Origin: Ectocarpus siliculosus
Lineage: Eukaryota > Sar > Phaeophyceae > Ectocarpales > Ectocarpaceae
NCBI GenBank assembly: GCA_000310025.1
Contig: FN649748.1
Coordinates: 847,342-911,341, forward strand
Direction: 5' to 3'
DNA length: 64,000 nt
Under the pieces are notes generated by a model, which saw only the letters and a list, made by a program, of their open reading frames with translations, was not told the origin of the DNA and ran no database searches. Shown here piece after piece: positions 11,201 through 22,500 of this stretch. How positions within the stretch are numbered: the first letter of the stretch is position 1; each line of letters opens with the position of its first letter. Position numbers and translations under genes: made by a program.

Positions 11201-14200
11201 CGAACGGCCCTTCCGTTCTCGTCGCACACAGGGGAAGCATGTCATCCCCTGTGAATAGCCTTCCCCGCGCCAATGGCCAAACACAATTTATCAAGTCCCA
11301 CCGCCTCAGACGTGGCGCGACCTTCTCCAGAAAAAGAGATATAATATAATTTCTCTCCATTCGGGGAAACAGCTGCCTTCAGCGTCCCACGCTCCCCAGA
11401 ACAACATCTCACGCTGGGTGCACGAAGAAAAAAACAATGACCAACAATATGACAGAAAATCGATTGACAACAACGGCAGCACCAGCAGCACCAGCACCAG
11501 CAGCAGCAAGGGCAACGCCAACGACTCTGCCTGCCTGTCCAACAACAACTCCAAGATAATCTCGAACCGGTGCCGTGACTCACACACGATGGCCACTCTT
11601 CTGACGTAAACATGTTGGCCGTCCAGGACAACGACCACCACGACCGCATAGCTGAACAGGAGCAAAGTCAGGCATGACAGGGTCCACTTCATCGTCTCGT
11701 ACTCGTTGAACTGCTTCCGGACCCACTTCAGCTGACGAGTGCACACAAACCTGATCGTGGCGGCAAGAGACACCAGAGGGCAACACGGGACACATGAGGC
11801 CTGTTGCAGGAACGTGCCGGTAAGATTGCCGCCACCTTCGACATCACCACCACCAACAACAAAACAGCAACAAAAACAGAAACACAACAACAACAACAAT
11901 GGCGGCAATGACGACGGCTACAACGACAACGAAAAAGACAAACATACCACAAGTCGAACTACCGACGTCAACGCCAACCCTCCCCTCTCCTCCCCTCATC
12001 TCACCAAATATAGCATATGGTGTAGAACCCCACAGCGTTCATCGCCAAAGTCACGGTCCTCGACGTGTTCGTAGTGGTGCACAAGTTAACAGTCTCGTCG
12101 AACACGTAGGCACCCGGAACAAGCAGGGCCACTAGCGCCGGAGTCAGGCTGATGCTCGAGAGCAACATGATCTGGTACCTAACAGAGGCGTCATCAATAC
12201 GGGTGAGGCAGGGCGGCATCAATCGACCTTGTATCAACACAACACGAAACCAGCACACAGTATCTGCGCCCCGCTGCTATTTCCTTCTTCCCTGTGGATG
12301 CCTCATTCTCCAAAGATTTCGCGTCAGCGGTGGTCTAAGCGGCCCATACTAAATGGACTCGGTCCTCGACGCCTCCACGCGATATGGGGGTGTAGACCCT
12401 GAAAAATCGATCCGCAAGGAGCGTGCGACAACTTGCCGCTGGTCACGAGATGTAGCGTCTGTGCCCAAAACTCATCACCCCCGCCCCAAACATCGAAGAG
12501 TAGACTCGAAGGCGCAGCCCTTCATATTTCGTTCTCGAAACAAGTACCCAAGAAATGCCGCGACCAACAACGGCGCCGGATCTCACTTTGCGGGCCACAT
12601 GTTTTCGTCGTGCTTGACCAAAATTCTCCACATGCGGTACACCCGGATGAAAAACGCGAACATGTGTGTACATAGCGCCGGCCACGCCAGGAGTCTCTTG
12701 GGCATCGAAAAGAGCGAGGGACAGGGGAGGGGTGCAGGCAGGATGAGAAAAAACGGGTGAATAAACGAGAATCGGCAAGTCAAACGCTCCGTGAAGTACC
12801 GGCCGACCACACCACCGGGTCTTGAAATCACAATCGTGACACAAGGTGGACGCGAACATCAACACACAACTACCTTGCTTCGAGTCTCCAAAGAAGTGCA
12901 AAAAAACAGTCGCCAAGCCCCACGGCAACTCCACCCACGATGCGCATCTTTCCAGGCACTACAGTAAAAACTCCAAAGTTGCGCGTGAGGCATTCCGTCT
13001 ATCCTGAGCGTCAGTTTTTCGCCCGATCTCTTTGCGACGTGTCTACTGGGGAAACAGAGGAGGAAAGCCGCACAAGTCTCTTTCCTCCCGCTGCACGCCT
13101 CCTCGGGTGCATGCTTCCAACTTTTGAATCTCTGTTCCAACTTTTGAATCTCTGGAGGGGTTGAGCCATCTCTTTCCTCCACCGGCCATGAAGTCGTTGA
13201 AGAATGCAATAAGCCAACGTTACATCATTCCTACTACGGGCACCTCGTCAATATGACTCCCTTCGTCTGCATCAACGTTTTCGTGCTCTCCATTTATTGG
13301 TGTAAGATTCCTGTCAGCGCCAGGAGCTTTACCACCGCCAATACTAATGGCGCCTTTTTTCCACCGCAAACTCGCCGGCATAGCCTCTTTTTTCTAGTTT
13401 TCAGTTACAACAAGTGACAGTTCTCCCTTGGTGCAGTTCACGCTCCAGTTTACACTACCTTGAAAACAATGAGTCAGACTGATGCGTTTCATCCAACGTA
13501 TGTCTTTCGGTCGACTACGTCTTTCGGAATGTTCATGGTTCATGGAAGCACGAGCTGGGGCCAGACAAGACGGAATGGAACCAGGGCATCAGACGTGTGT
13601 ACGGTCCGGTTGCAACCACCCTCCGAGAGCGAGGGGCGCGCACCTCGAGGTAGCACTTGGCAAGAATGTCGCCCTCGCTCCTCCGGATTAGACCATTATC
13701 TAGAGCGCCCGCAATTGTCCATCCGAAGCCACCGAACGTCTGAAGGTATGCAGCGAGATCGAGAATGGGGCGGGAGAAGCACGGAAACCGCAACAGACGG
13801 CGAGAGCCAAGGGGGTGGGTCGAACGAGGCAAACGGAGAAGCACCAAGGGGCCGAGAAGTAGATGGAGACGGTCGTACGGTGAGATAGAGAAGAGAGACA
13901 GACAGACAGACAGAGAGAGACGGCGGGCCGGTCGATGTTGCTTCACGAAGGGCAACTCATAGTGAAAGGTTCTGCCGACGGAAACACCAAGCAGGAAAAC
14001 ACTCTCCTTGCAGAACTATACCACCAACGTGCAATTAGCGCGAGCACCAGGTGCGGCGGAAGTCGTCACCGCGTGGGAATGGGCAACAACTAAGCACCCA
14101 ACCTTGAAACGTAAGAGGCGACGTGGACCCAGCCGTTCCGAAGATCGCGAACAAAACACTACCTAGACATGGGCGAGTGTCCAAGCAAGCAACCAACAAT

Positions 14201-14419
14201 AGTAACAACAAGCAGGCATCAACGTGTGTCCAGCTTCGTCTACTGCCCGCACACCATGATGATGACGATGTCGACGTTCTTGGTCACGTACGGCGGCCAA
14301 TTCCGCCAGCACAACAGGTGGACGCAAACGCCCAGGGCAAAGGCTTGGACGGTCCCCACAAACCCCAGCATGATGTAGTCCACCATGGTCAAGGGCTCCC
14401 AGACTTCTTCGTCCGACAT
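8296..14419 (-). CDS. 7TM-RGS receptor-like protein, copy 2 (complete, short C-terminus)
   Basis: Ten exons: 14419-14255, 13739-13644, 12696-12587, 12178-12005, 11750-11584, 11100-10970, 9535-9386, 9239-9186, 8972-8871 and 8436-8296, giving 429 aa with all splice sites GT/AG. Exons 1-6 encode the seven-helix region; exon 4 carries two helices around a loop with a conserved Cys. Exons 7-10 encode an RGS domain: a first helix (RTEFRRYIETRVAQELVNFY), then MRIVAQYIKEGAPEE, then VNISGECREEILSTDVTAYD followed by IFDRARVEVLTVME, and closing TNFQREFVETEGF. The Asn of VNIS matches the conserved G-alpha-contacting Asn of RGS domains. The family binds G-alpha at the plasma membrane and speeds GTP hydrolysis. 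The C-terminal tail stops at PPSPSV, 34 residues earlier than copy 3. Intron 6 carries a poly-G-bounded repeat (9794-10416). Confidence 0.86.
9794..10416 (-). mobile_element. Poly-G-bounded dispersed repeat (in intron 6 of 7TM-RGS copy 2)
   Basis: The element is about 620 bp and starts and ends with long G-runs (9794-9808 and 10399-10416). It holds two direct copies of a unit of about 60 bp beginning TTGTTTTACAACGTCGTTGC (near 10276 and 10343) and two A-rich tracts. Its reverse complement matches 44069-44681 over almost the full length. No coding potential or obvious terminal repeats apart from the homopolymers. Class unknown. Confidence 0.7.
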
Positions 14420-14624
14420 GTTCTACGGAAGCTCCCTTCCAAACGTGAGCGATACAGTCAAGACACTCGAAGGGCTGATAATGTATCGTGAGAGGAATCC
14501 TGCCAGGCGCGAGACGGCGGCGGCGGAGAACCAGCGTAGAGAGGGTTGGCGAGCGTGTTATCCTCCATACGTCAGTCGCCTAGCGTTTCTACTATTGTAG
14601 TATAAGGGAGGGGGGTGTTTGTTG

Positions 14625-15146
14625 GGTCTCCCACACTTTCTTCAGTTTTGCTAGACCCCCCGCGGGGAACCCATGGGCTGCCCATGGGCACTTTGGTGTC
14701 CATGGAGAATGCCCACGGGCAAGCCCGTCGGTAGCCCATGGGCGGCCCATGGACCGTCCATGAGTGCCGTTCAACCGGAACCAGTGTACTCCCAAGCGAT
14801 AGAGTATCTGCTATGGAAGTGACATTATAACGGCTAAAAACACTTACGCTAACCCCGACCCTAACCACAAGCCCACACGATACGTGAAAGGTTGGCGCTG
14901 GCTAAGTTCTAGGTTGATGTGCCGATGGCTAAGTTCTGCTGTAGGTTGATATGCCGGTGGCGAAGTCCTAGGTTGAAGTGCCCACGGTGGGCACTTCGTG
15001 GGCAGTTAATTGGCTGCCCATGGGCCCACCCATGGGCAGCTCGTGGGCAGTCCATGAAGTGCCTATGGGCGGTCCAATGGGCTGCCCGTGGGCTGCCCAT
15101 GGGTGCCCGATGGGCGGTTTAGCAAAACACGCAGTAGTTTAGGAGA
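14625..15146 (+). mobile_element. Palindrome-rich foldback element, copy A
   Basis: The ends are imperfect inverted repeats of about 35 bp: left TCTCCCACACTTTCTTCAGT.., right ..ACGCAGTAGTTTAGGAGA, both running into TTTTGCTA(A/G)ACC. Inside each end are clusters of 8-12-bp palindromes around GCCCATGGGC (14668-14755 and 14990-15110). The centre holds GCTAAGTTCTAGGTTGATGT-type repeats. The same structure is found at 51164-51626. No ORF. Confidence 0.75.
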
Positions 15147-15278
15147 TTGTTTCTTGAGAGCGAGGTCAAGGTACAATGTCGAGGTGTGCCGCACAGACAG
15201 ACATCGGTGGGCGCCGCGCAAGCAATTGGATCTCGGGAAAATATCAAAACCATTTGCTTGGCGAGCAAGAACAAGGCA

Positions 15279-15500
15279 TTTTTTTTTTTTTCTGGATATG
15301 ACCCCAACGAACCCATCTCTAAGTCTAAGATAGATCAGCAATGGATTCATAGCGTCAGAGAAAGCTTCCTGTATTTCCACGGCTTCTCGAGCAGCATACA
15401 GCGATATCTCCCCTGTGGGTAACAGGCTCAACAAGACAGTTTGGTAGCCGTCGTGTGCATCTATCTGTCTGTATGTTATGCTGGGAATTTTTGTTTGGGT
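15279..15500 (-). mobile_element. Poly-A retroposon fragment, copy 1
   Basis: On the minus strand, CAACATAACAT-like sequence, then CTACCAAACTGTCTTGTTGA, GCCTGTTACCC and a body lead to a poly-A tail (T-run 15279-15291). It aligns over about 200 bp with 46680-46903. The head is not resolved. Possibly a second SINE-like family. Confidence 0.5.
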
Positions 15501-15589
15501 TGTGTTTGTGTCTTCTGACGATACTCTTGTCGAAAATCCTTCGCGATGCTTTGCTCGCGTAGAACATACTTCGAAGCACAGCAGTAGCG

Positions 15590-16140
15590 AACACGTTGTG
15601 ATTGACTGCGGGGAGTCCTCGGCGTGACAAACAACCGCAATTCAGAGGTCAGGGCATGCGGGTAGCATGCTGCATGTGTGCCCAAGTGAGTAGCATGCTG
15701 CATGAGCGGCACCGACACCCCCGGCAGCCGAAGATTATGCATACCATGTAGCCTACCGTATATGACACAAGATAACACACCCTCTTGACCGTTTTTCAAA
15801 GCTCGATTTCTCAACAGCAGGAAGACTCACAGCGCCGAACACGGCGGCGTTGGAACCGTCTCGTTGAGATCTTTTCGAAAATGTATCATTTCGTTTATGT
15901 ATCCTCTTCGTCATCGAGTAATCAAGCTTTGAAAATCGGGCCAGGGGGTGTGTTATCTTGTGTCATACACGGTATGTGGGAACGCGAAAAAAATATTCCG
16001 ACCCTTATCTCGGAATATTTCAACAGCGTACAAGGTGCCGCACCGTGTCTCTGGGTAGATGCACGATGAAAAAAAGCTGGCAGCAGGAGGATCAAACCCA
16101 CAGCAGTTTGACTTCTAGCTGCCAGTTGTGAGGTTTCCCC
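15590..16140. repeat. Block inverted relative to its counterpart upstream of copy 1
   Basis: 15605-15720 (TCCTCGGCGTGACAA..GGGCATGCGGGTAGCATG..GAGCGGCACCGACA) is the reverse complement of about 4270-4375. 16060-16135 (AGCTGGCAGCAGGAGGATCA.., CTGCCAGTTGTGAGG) is the reverse complement of about 4055-4130. Flanking blocks keep the same orientation in both copies. Confidence 0.6.
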
Positions 16141-16865
16141 CGAGAAGCAGCCCCACGAGAGACCTCCAAAATGTCAGGGGTCAGGAGACGCAGAATAATG
16201 GAAAAACTGCACAAACTGCATCCCGAACGGCAAGCAACATCACATTGCAGCAGTGACAACACGCTGTTGTCCCGCGACAAATGGTGGCACGTATGGTGGC
16301 ACGTACAACATGAACAGAGCGGACGTTGATGCTTACTAGACGATCGCGCTCTGCCAGGGCGTTCTGCTCCTCATTTTAGTGCACCCTTCGAAGCAAGCCT
16401 CGCCCGTGTCACGCCCGTTGTACAGCAGCCGCTCGCTACGTCTGCCACATGAGCGAATGATTGAGCCCATCATCCATCAACAACGGTTGTTTTTTTTGTG
16501 TGTGTGAAGATTTATATGTGGGACTCAAGTCGACATACCAGGTAGAGTATGTTGCAGTTGGCTTAGCATAAAGTACACCAACAGACGTGCATGGACCGGC
16601 GTTACCGGCACAGCAGGAGTAGAACACCTGAACATTTCGTCAAGACGCATGCGTAGCCACAGAGGCTTCGACAGCGCACCGATTCTGTACGAAAATCCCC
16701 CGTCAAATACATCGCCAAGAACGTTGAACGATTGTTTGCTTTTCATGTCTTTTCATGTCCTGCTTTTTTTTCTTTTTTCCATGTCCTAACATCGAGGGCC
16801 GCCTTCCGAGAGCAAGCGAGACGGACCCAGGTACCATCGAACTCGTGCTGACCTTTCTCACAAGC

Positions 16866-16942
16866 ATCACCGAACGACGTGCGGGTATAGCACCAGCCTG
16901 CAGTCTGGCAACCGAACGACGCACGGGTATAGCACCAGCCTT
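16866..16942. repeat. Short tandem duplication upstream of copy 2
   Basis: ACCGAACGACGTGCGGGTAT..AGCACCAGCC is present twice (16869 and 16911). The copy 1 counterpart (about 4989) has it once, so this arose after the gene duplication. Confidence 0.7.
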
Positions 16943-17352
16943 GTCGCAACCCCGCTCCTCGTTGGTTGTATCCGCGGGCCGTGTGTGTGCAGTGTACAGC
17001 GGACCGGTGGAAACGAGAATTGTTCTTTCTCGGCGGAGAGAAATCAGACGGAAAGATTCAAATTTGGCGGAGCCCCGTTGTTGTTGTCTTCACACTCGTG
17101 TGAGTCTTTTATTTTTTCCAAGACAAAATGAAGTATATCACATGGCGACCGGATATGGTAGACAGCATGTCACGCGTGTTCCCCATGTATGTGCCATGTA
17201 AAGGTTCATCCCAGTAAAAAGACACCGCAGCAGCAGCAGTATTGTAGTCTCTCTTCCGCTTCGTGGACGGCAGTATCTACTGCTGTTGGACCTCGAAATA
17301 ATACAGAACTTGAGCCAAAAAAAAAACTCAGAACTCGTAAAAAAAAAATGGT

Positions 17353-17976
17353 GCTCATCATCAGACCCATGTTTATGGTTTCCAAATCTTTGTATCTTCC
17401 TTTCTTTGGACAGATGTTGACTTTTTCGACCTTTTGGGCAGTCTGCCTCCCGAACGAATGCGAATCAGCTGTTCGACCTTTGAGAATATATTCACAGCTT
17501 TTCCTGAGATGTATACAGGCCGCCTATTTGGTTTCGCCAGGGTCCACGTTTGATNNNNNNNNNNNNNNNNNNNNNNNNNNNNNNNNNNNNNNNNNNNNNN
17601 NNNNNNNNNNNNNNNNNNNNNNNNNNNNNNNNNNNNNNNNNNNNNNNNNNNNNNCAGCAGAGCAAGATGTGCACCATTCGGCCGAAAGACCACCTCGGAG
17701 CAAATCTTGGGCCAAGATCTGTCCCAAAAAAGGCTGGTGTTGGAAAAATCTTGCGTGAAAATTGCGCACCTTGCAAAAATCAAACGTGGGCCCTGGCGAA
17801 ACATATAGGCGATCTGTAGACATCTCAGGCAAAGCTGTGACTATTCTCAAAGGTCGAACAGCTGATTCGCATTCGTTCGGGAGGCAGACTGCCCAAAAGG
17901 TCGAAAAAGCCAACATTTGTCCAAAGAATGGAAGATAAAGATTTGGAAACCATAAACATGGATGGGTCTCATCATG
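17353..17976. repeat. Long inverted repeat (foldback element) with the assembly gap inside
   Basis: The left arm (17353-17554) reads CCATGTTTATGGTTTCCAAA.. and the right arm (about 17780-17976) is its reverse complement with about 10% differences, over roughly 190 bp. Between the arms lie 100 N and the unpaired stretch 17655-17779. The outer ends are also inverted (CATCATCAGACCC / GGGTCTCATCATG). It is probably a non-autonomous foldback transposon, and the palindrome probably caused the gap. Confidence 0.75.
17555..17654. other. Assembly gap (100 N)
   Basis: Exactly 100 N, a conventional placeholder, so the real length is unknown. It sits within the long inverted repeat. Reading frames crossing it have no meaning. 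Confidence 0.95.
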
Positions 17977-19533
17977 CAAAGAACCCGCTTGAGAGCAAAA
18001 AGTAGATTATTAGTGTCATGAGCATTGGAAGCACGATACCTCGTTGGGATGGATAACGTAATTCAATCTGCTAAAAGAGAGCATTTGAGTACGCACCTTA
18101 TCTCGTTTAGCTTGGTTCGTGTGTGGGTCGCTGCCGCCGTGGCTTTCTTCGCTGCCGCTGCTGCCTTACTTACTGCTGGCTGCTTTCGCTTTCATGTTAG
18201 CGGAACTAAATACGATACAATACTACATACAGCAGAACTACTACAGCAGTACTACTGTTGTTGCTGTAGTCTAGCCTACACGTTGGTGGGTACTTTGTAC
18301 AGTACCCCATCGGACAAAAGAAGAAACAGGCCTCGGCCAACTCGGAGACGCACAGAAGGATAAATTCTGGCCAGTCAGTGTCGAACACGGACGAGTGAAC
18401 CTGGTACAGTTTTCTCCTCGACAACAACCAACCCGTCCGTGACGAACGTGCTTTCGGTGTGATATTATTTTATGGATGGAAACCAAACCGATGTATTGTT
18501 GTACGAAAACCGAGGACTTCACACACCCATCTTCGGATGTACTCCCACGGCCGAAGGTGCTCGCAGCGCTTGTTCTAGTCAAGGAAACCGCGCGAAGGTA
18601 ATGATCAATGTTGGGAACGTACCGCGCGGCAGGAACCTCACTTAAATGCACGACGCAGTTGTTTCAATCGCAGTCGGTTGTTGGATAGTTGGATCTAAAC
18701 CTAGGAATACACAAAGATTATCACGAATTATTTTACGTACAAACAGAGAGAGACCACCCGTTCGAGATATCACCACAGAGTCGAAGGGGGTGTATTGAAG
18801 TCTTTGCAGTAAGAAAGTGGAGAGAAACCGGCTGGGTACCGGGCTTATTTCAAGTCTGTTTTGAGCCTATACACTGATTGTTACGCCTGATTGTTATGCC
18901 AGTGATACCACCTGGCGGTAAGCATAAAAACGCCTGTCTTATTATTCAAAAGCTTTGGATAACAGAGGGTCTGGCCATATGTGCAGTGGTGTTGGTTGAA
19001 AAGGCTACACACCCAGATCCCACAATGTTTCTGGTTCCGGGTTATTCTTTTACAAAAGGTAGCCCACCACACACACAGTTTCAAATCGTTCCGAAGCTAA
19101 AGTAAAAGTAATTATATACGAAGTACTACAGCGGAAATATCATGCAGAGCGAGATGCGGCTGCGGCTGAGTGTTTTTCATAATCCTAGCAAACGGCAGAC
19201 AACGTCTTCGTGTGACCTGCCTTCAAGAGCAGAGCTCGTGCACGCAACTTTGCCCCGGCGGCGGCTAACTATGTTCATTGCTCTTCATCCGGGGTACCCC
19301 CTATGTAGACTTTCGTCGCTGGGTCGTTATCACGAGGGAGCGGACATTCCGGGCAGCAGGAGACACTGTCCTCGTCCCTTTTAGGCCATAACGAAAGCAT
19401 GTCCACGGGCACAGCGTGATCTAGGAATCTCGTCTAACGGATCGATTTTCGTTTTCACCAACACCAGCTACAGATCCAGCGAGTGCTCTCTATCCACACA
19501 ATTCTCAACGACATTTGCCCCACCCGCCCCCTG
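17977..19533. other. Intergenic region downstream of ctpA, no supported gene
   Basis: Open stretches are short and of low complexity. No splice-joined protein, RNA gene or repeat pair was recognised. Confidence 0.5.
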
Positions 19534-22500
19534 TCATATATCGCACTCGGCTGCATCGCGGCTTGCCGGGCACTCAATCTCCTTGTCCACCGGTATCCCG
19601 ACTTTGTTGATGTTGTGGTGTAGCGGCGTTTCATATCTGGGCAGTAGGGGTTTCGCATTCGTCGAACGCACGCACGAGCGGCGCGGGGGAACGGAGTCAT
19701 TCGTCGCATCTCTCATTTTTTTTTACGATGATGATATTGATGTTCTCTTTCCAGACTGAGCACTGCGCCTACTCCAACAACAACAACCATCTGTCGTCAG
19801 CCACGCTTCCGCCGTATGCTGCAGCGGAAATTTACGCCGATAACGTATTCCCTCCCCTCTCGCTGTCTCATGGATATACTGCAACTAGTCTGTCGCTGCT
19901 CTCTAATCAAATACTTTTTATCATCCGAGTGCATTCGTAGACGGCATTTCTTTCTTTTCTGCACCCCGGGATACTCAACTTCACTCGCCTCAAGGCTTGG
20001 GGGGCAAAACACCACACATCTCGCCTTTGAGCTTGTCCTGAAAAATCGAAATTGTAAAAAGTTACAACAACGACGCCCGTTCACCGCGGCGCAGCCAAGC
20101 CAATACATGTCATGTACCTTTTTTGCGCGGAATCCGAAAACATTCCCTCCTGACGCAATATTCACCGCTTACCTTGCGACTGTAACCGCCACGCCTCCCC
20201 CGTTGGTCAAAGGCTCCACCGTCTGGATGACACCCTTGCCGAAGGTGCGCTCTCCCACCAACATCGCGCGATCATTTTCTCTGCAGAGCGGCCGTGGTCG
20301 ATGCATACGCCGGGGGTGGGGTCAGCCTCTTGCGTGTTTAAATATCCCCTGAAAGATACAGATACATAGGCGAGCCATGTACGATCTCAGCGCGGAACAT
20401 ACGAGCGCACGTGGCACTGCACGTGATATCGATATGCTTTCCGGCATTGAATACACCACAGCAGGCTGTTCCTTGTCAATAAAAATAGATGAATGCCAAG
20501 AAACACCATAACCAACCTCCTCCCCACACGTGGCTCTCCACACGTGGTTGGAAAACGTTCGCAATACGATACACCGCTCATTCCGGCGAGACATTCTGCG
20601 ACGAGGTTGTATACGGAGATTTACAGCGCGGGTGTGATGGGCTTTCGAAACAACTCCGAAGCGTAGATGGCAAGCATCAGCCGCCGGTGATCCAGCCGTG
20701 ACGCCACACAATCCGCCACACAACCAGCGTGCCGACGCGCCTCTCTCACAGGACCTGAACTCTCAAAACGCATACAATCAACCAGGAGAACACATCAAGC
20801 ATCCACCCCGGGATATGCGATTCACATATGATGACGTATCGCCGCATCCGCATGCCGACCTTGCATCTCTCGGCGAAATGCACCGTAATACCTTACGGCG
20901 GCGGCGAACACTTCGGCAGCAGAAGCGGTGCCCTTGTCAACCAGAAGAGTCAGGGGCAGCCCCTGCGCCTGCGGCCCCGCCTCCAAGGTTGTCCGGCCTT
21001 CCACCGAGCCGTTCTTGCGGATAATGAACACCACGTCCTGTTTTTGACGGGAGCGGCCAGCGCGGGGAGAAGAGGATCGGAAACAGCTCCAATTTTCTCA
21101 TTATTCTCACTTTGTGGAGACTGCAACACATCCCTTCGGAAGGGGAATCATTTTTCGTAAGGGTAGACTTTTCTGTGACTATTAGCTTTCGTGTGTCGAG
21201 TAAGAAGTGGCATCAGTGGCACAGCCGGGAGACGCAGGGTGGTTCCGAGGTTTTCCGAGTCATGAGCACCACCGTGTCCGTCCCGTCCTGTCCCCTGTAC
21301 CACACCAACCAACAGGACAATGAAAATCGGAGTTAGAAATGAAGATACCGGGGTGCGTATCGCTTTGGCCTTACCGCTTTGGCGCAGAGAAGAGGTGGGC
21401 GCTAAACAGAGGTGAGCGCGTTGAGAAACCTACCAAAACAGTGCCAGTTGAACAGCACCGACGCAGGCAACAACACAAAAGAACGCAAGCGCACGCGCGG
21501 CCAAACTCAACGTTACCGCCGGACGACTTCCCGGTGTCGCACTCCACTGTGCGATGTACACAAGTGAGGGATAGACATACCCCCACCGGTTACCCTGCTG
21601 AGAAGAACGTTGCAATCGATTTCAGCCGCCTATTCTACTCGATCTCACACTTCCTACCGGCGCGAAATGCCGTCCTAGCCTCAAGAACAGAGTGCCGAAC
21701 ATCTTCGCTCCGTTTCGAAACCTCCCCCACTCTGTGCCAGACCAACCGTGTTGCTGAGCAAGCAATCTATAGGCTCCGAGCGGGGGGCGTGGGGCATACC
21801 TCACGCCCGGGAAGATGGTCTCACAATTCTGCAACACACCTCTTGGCGCTCTCTCAAACCTCACGGGAGCGAAGAGACAAAACGTGATCGGTAATGTGCA
21901 GCACCTTGTACCCATTCTCACGATTTTCCTCATACCTCTTGGCGCTCTCTCAAACCTCACGGTAGGCAAAAGCGACCGCTAATTTGCATTCCGAGCCCTA
22001 TGGGAGACGTTTTCCTGGCGTGGTGCCAACATTTGTGCAAAATTCGCAGGACAACACGCCACGAGCACGCTCCAAGCGCGCTCTCTCGAAGCTCACGGGA
22101 GGGCAAGAGACAAACGATCGCAATAAATAACTATTTCTTCACCAGATAGACCTTTCGTCGACTTGGTTCCAACGTTCGCGTCATGCTAGGGGCACGTAAA
22201 GGCGTTTGGAAAGGCGGTCGCTCACCTTGCCCGAGTCAAGGAATAATCCAGCCGTGTCTATGCCGCCGGGCAGTAGTCCGCCGACGTTTCCCCTAAGGTC
22301 TACGACGATTCGAGAGACTCCGCTGGACTTGAACCGCTCCACCGCGGCCTTCACGTCCCCGGCGGTGTTCGAGCTGAAGGACTTGATCCGCACTATCTGC
22401 ATGGTGAAGGCATGGCAAAAGACATGGGTGGATGGGTGGGTGATTTCTTCCATCTACTCTTGGCACTAGCCTACATACTTCTGCCATAGCAGCTGACACC

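Noticed and set aside
11306-11908. Leu/Val/Cys-rich 200-codon minus-strand frame
   Set aside because: Only its middle (11750-11584) is exon 5 of 7TM-RGS copy 2; the rest is intron with CAG/CAA microsatellites translated as hydrophobic runs.
17189-17979. Open frames crossing the N gap
   Set aside because: They exist only because N codons are not read as stops.
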